Origin: Rikenella microfusus
GTDB lineage: Bacteria; Bacteroidota; Bacteroidia; Bacteroidales; VadinHA17
NCBI GenBank assembly: GCA_022736275.1
Contig: DZBJ01000009.1
Span: 1 to 64,000 of the forward strand
DNA: 64,000 bases
Reading direction: 5' to 3'
The notes beneath the pieces were generated by a model, which was given only the letters and a program-made list of their open reading frames with translations, was not told where the DNA came from and ran no database searches. Shown piece by piece: positions 61,841 through 64,000 of this stretch. The translations under genes and the position numbers were made by a program. Each line of letters begins with the position of its first letter. Position 1 is the stretch's first letter.

Positions 61841-64000
61841 TTGAAGGGACGAGCGCTCATATCCATACTTATTTTCCTCTCCTCTCTTAACATTTACAGT
61901 CAGGCCGAATTCAGCGTGGGAAGCCCTCTGATGCCGGTTGTGGAAGCATGGCATGAGATAGCTGTGGATCCTCAGCAGGTTGAGGTCTTGCGTTCAATTG
62001 AACAGGCCAAGGATCAGCCTTATCAGTTTGCCATACCGGTACCGGTCTCCCTGACGCCTGAGAATTCCGGGTTCATAGTCCACAGGGGCTCCGAGACCAT
62101 TTGGGTTTTGCCTGTTTCGTCCAAGGGCGCACTCTCGCTTAACCTGATTCTTTCACCCTTTGACCTTCCTGAAGGGGCATATATTTATATCTATGATCAG
62201 GGACACCAGGTAGTACGTGGTGCCTATACCCGTGAGAGCGGGACCAACACGCTGACCATGCCCCTGATGCCTGTTCCCGGAGACAGAATGGTGCTTGAGT
62301 GCCATTTCCCGGGCAGGAGCATCCCCCGCGGGTCAGTAGGTGTTACGCAGGTGGCCCATGATTATGCAGGATTCTTCGGGCTTGAAGGGATTAAGGACCT
62401 TTATTACGGCAGGTCAGGCGACTGCGAGGTAGACATCAACTGTTCAACCAACACGAACTATCTTAGAGCAGCCCGCTCAGTGGTGCGTCTTCTTGTTGCC
62501 GGTGCCGAACTTTGCACCGGCATACTGGTCAATACTACAGGAGGTGAATACAAGGCATATGTCCTTACGGCCAACCATTGTATTGATACGGCATCTCTTG
62601 CGGCGAATACAATTTTTGTATTCAATTATCAGAGCCCGTTCTGTGACGGCCCCGACCTCACTAACATGCATTCACTGGCCGGTTCGCTGCTGCGTGCTGA
62701 AAACCCTGATATCGATTTTACACTCGTGGAACTGAATCAGTTTCCCTCACTTGTCTTCAAGCCCTACCTCTCAGGGTGGGATATCACAGCCACCGTTCCT
62801 TCAAATACATTTACAATACACCATCCCGAGGGTGATGTAAAGAAGATATCAATTGATGACAACGCTCCGATTTCAACCTCTTACCCGATCCCCGGATTTG
62901 TGGCAAACAGCTTCTGGCGCATTCTCAGGTGGGAGATCGGAGCCACGGAGCCCGGGTCATCAGGCGGACCGCTCTTTGACTCCAATGGCAGGCTGAGGGG
63001 AACCCTTACCGGGGGAAGTGCAACGTGTGCTGAGCCGTTAAACGACTATTATGCCAAACTGAGCAGGATGTTCAACATCACCACCATCACCTCCACCAAC
63101 CTTAAATCGTGGCTTGATCCGGTGGCAACAGGGGCCACCATCGTCAGCGGCCGCGATCCCTATGCCTACAATCTGTCCAGGGCAGATACCCTCAGGAATA
63201 TGCCTCTGACTGACCCGGGTACTGCAGATCTCTACTCATTGCCCGGATGGGGTTATTCCACTGGTCATAATTCCGACAGTCTGATCAGATATGCCGAATA
63301 CATTACGTTTCCCGGAACAGGGGAGATAGCATGGGTAAAGCTGAATATTGCAACCGCAACAAACCTTACAGAGGCAGATTCCGTAAGGGTTTTTCTATGG
63401 AACGGAGGGGCACAGCCCGGTTCGGTCATAGCTTCTAAAATGTATCGTATCAGGGAGGTCAAAAGTAATTATGAGATGGAGGTTGACTTTGGCCGAACCA
63501 TAAAAGTTACGGGGTCATATTATGTGGGATACACAGTTTACTACCGGAGCAGGCTAAACTTCCCTCAGCCGCAGTTTGCGGTAAAACACTCCGCACCATG
63601 GCCGCTCCTGACGCAGAACACGGCATGGTTCCACAACGGCACTTCATGGAGACCGTTCACGCAGCACCCCTCATTCCCTATGGCAACATCACTTGGAATA
63701 AATGTGATAATGGTCGAAAATTCCATACTGAACGACATTGAAGACCCTGAATCTGAGGTCGCTCCGCTTAAGGTCTTTCCCAATCCGTTTGGAGGCAGCA
63801 TCACCTTCAGCATGTCAGGCACCGGTGTGACGGAAACAACGCTCAGAATATATGACCATGCCGGCAGGGTGGTCAATGCAGGCGAGTACAGGAATATCTT
63901 TCCGGGTGATCTCACCGTGGAACTCCCGGGGCTCCCGCCCGGGATATATCACTATAACCTGAAGAACGATTCAGTGTTCTACAGCGGTACAGTCATCAAA
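61841..64000 (+). CDS. Secreted trypsin-like serine protease with T9SS sorting domain (runs to window end)
   Basis: A continuous frame of 720 codons that starts with TTG at 61841 and is still open at the last base. A signal peptide (ISILIFLSSLNIYSQ) is followed by a pro-region and a trypsin-like domain with H246 (LTANHCID), D292 (NPDIDFTLVEL) and S374 (GSSGGPLF). The layout resembles lysyl-endopeptidase-type proteases. A beta-sandwich region follows, then a C-terminal type IX secretion domain (LKVFPNPFGGSITF ... PPGIYHYNL...SGTVIK). The stop must be just past the window, since T9SS domains end about here. It follows btuG by 39 bases. Export across the outer membrane is expected. Confidence 0.87.
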   Translation, partial: MKGRALISILIFLSSLNIYSQAEFSVGSPLMPVVEAWHEIAVDPQQVEVLRSIEQAKDQPYQFAIPVPVSLTPENSGFIVHRGSETIWVLPVSSKGALSLNLILSPFDLPEGAYIYIYDQGHQVVRGAYTRESGTNTLTMPLMPVPGDRMVLECHFPGRSIPRGSVGVTQVAHDYAGFFGLEGIKDLYYGRSGDCEVDINCSTNTNYLRAARSVVRLLVAGAELCTGILVNTTGGEYKAYVLTANHCIDTASLAANTIFVFNYQSPFCDGPDLTNMHSLAGSLLRAENPDIDFTLVELNQFPSLVFKPYLSGWDITATVPSNTFTIHHPEGDVKKISIDDNAPISTSYPIPGFVANSFWRILRWEIGATEPGSSGGPLFDSNGRLRGTLTGGSATCAEPLNDYYAKLSRMFNITTITSTNLKSWLDPVATGATIVSGRDPYAYNLSRADTLRNMPLTDPGTADLYSLPGWGYSTGHNSDSLIRYAEYITFPGTGEIAWVKLNIATATNLTEADSVRVFLWNGGAQPGSVIASKMYRIREVKSNYEMEVDFGRTIKVTGSYYVGYTVYYRSRLNFPQPQFAVKHSAPWPLLTQNTAWFHNGTSWRPFTQHPSFPMATSLGINVIMVENSILNDIEDPESEVAPLKVFPNPFGGSITFSMSGTGVTETTLRIYDHAGRVVNAGEYRNIFPGDLTVELPGLPPGIYHYNLKNDSVFYSGTVIK

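Overview
The window looks like a chromosomal segment from an anaerobic Bacteroidota, most likely of the order Bacteroidales. The evidence is: several TTTG / TAnnTTTG promoters of the Bacteroidetes type; a protease ending in a type IX secretion sorting domain; OmpA proteins with PD40 repeats; DUF4293, DUF5916 and DUF349 proteins; a BtuB-BtuG pair behind a cobalamin riboswitch; and the order zapA - 6S RNA - rny. I see no transposase, integrase or CRISPR array.

Region 1 (1-13.8 kb) is an accessory redox and sulfur-transfer locus. A tRNA-Arg is followed by a plus-strand operon of a small protein, a radical SAM enzyme and HdrC/HdrB-like subunits. A seven-gene minus-strand operon (9692 to 3860) encodes DsrE-like, TusA, an MvhD-like protein, two HdrA-like flavoproteins, a winged-helix protein and a QmoC-like membrane anchor. 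Nearby are two Crp/Fnr regulators, a DUF134 regulator, a DUF5320 protein, a metallo-beta-lactamase-fold protein, a family-4 uracil-DNA glycosylase and a ferritin-like protein. Together these suggest a Qmo/Hdr-like quinone-linked complex fed by sulfur carriers, with no apr, sat or dsrAB gene in the window. A near-identical palindrome precedes the HdrCB operon and the DUF5320 gene, and a perfect CRP-type site lies upstream of the large operon.

Region 2 (13.9-39.7 kb) is mostly housekeeping: AsmA-like protein, L19, C69 peptidase, CutC, a nucleotidyltransferase, M23 peptidase, ZapB-like/ZapA, 6S RNA, RNase Y, WecB, a nucleoside phosphorylase, PyrB/PyrI, a YigZ protein, a TauE transporter, a NamZ-like muramidase, two phosphoesterases, QueE and an OmpA/PD40 protein. 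It contains one internally deleted, frameshifted DUF5916 gene.

Region 3 (39.8-48.1 kb) is the most novel-looking locus. It holds a sensorless histidine kinase, an anti-sigma-like TPR membrane protein, a 45-residue double-glycine leader peptide, a membrane-tethered TPR-CHAT protease, an ECF sigma factor and a C39-peptidase ABC transporter. The leader matches the consensus that C39 transporters cleave, so this could be a peptide secretion or signalling system coupled to a caspase-like protease.

Region 4 (48.2-64 kb) carries a DUF349 protein, PyrG, YidC, a LacI regulator, a decayed transglutaminase gene, a GH92 mannosidase, a B12 riboswitch with BtuB and BtuG, and a T9SS trypsin-like protease that reaches the window end.
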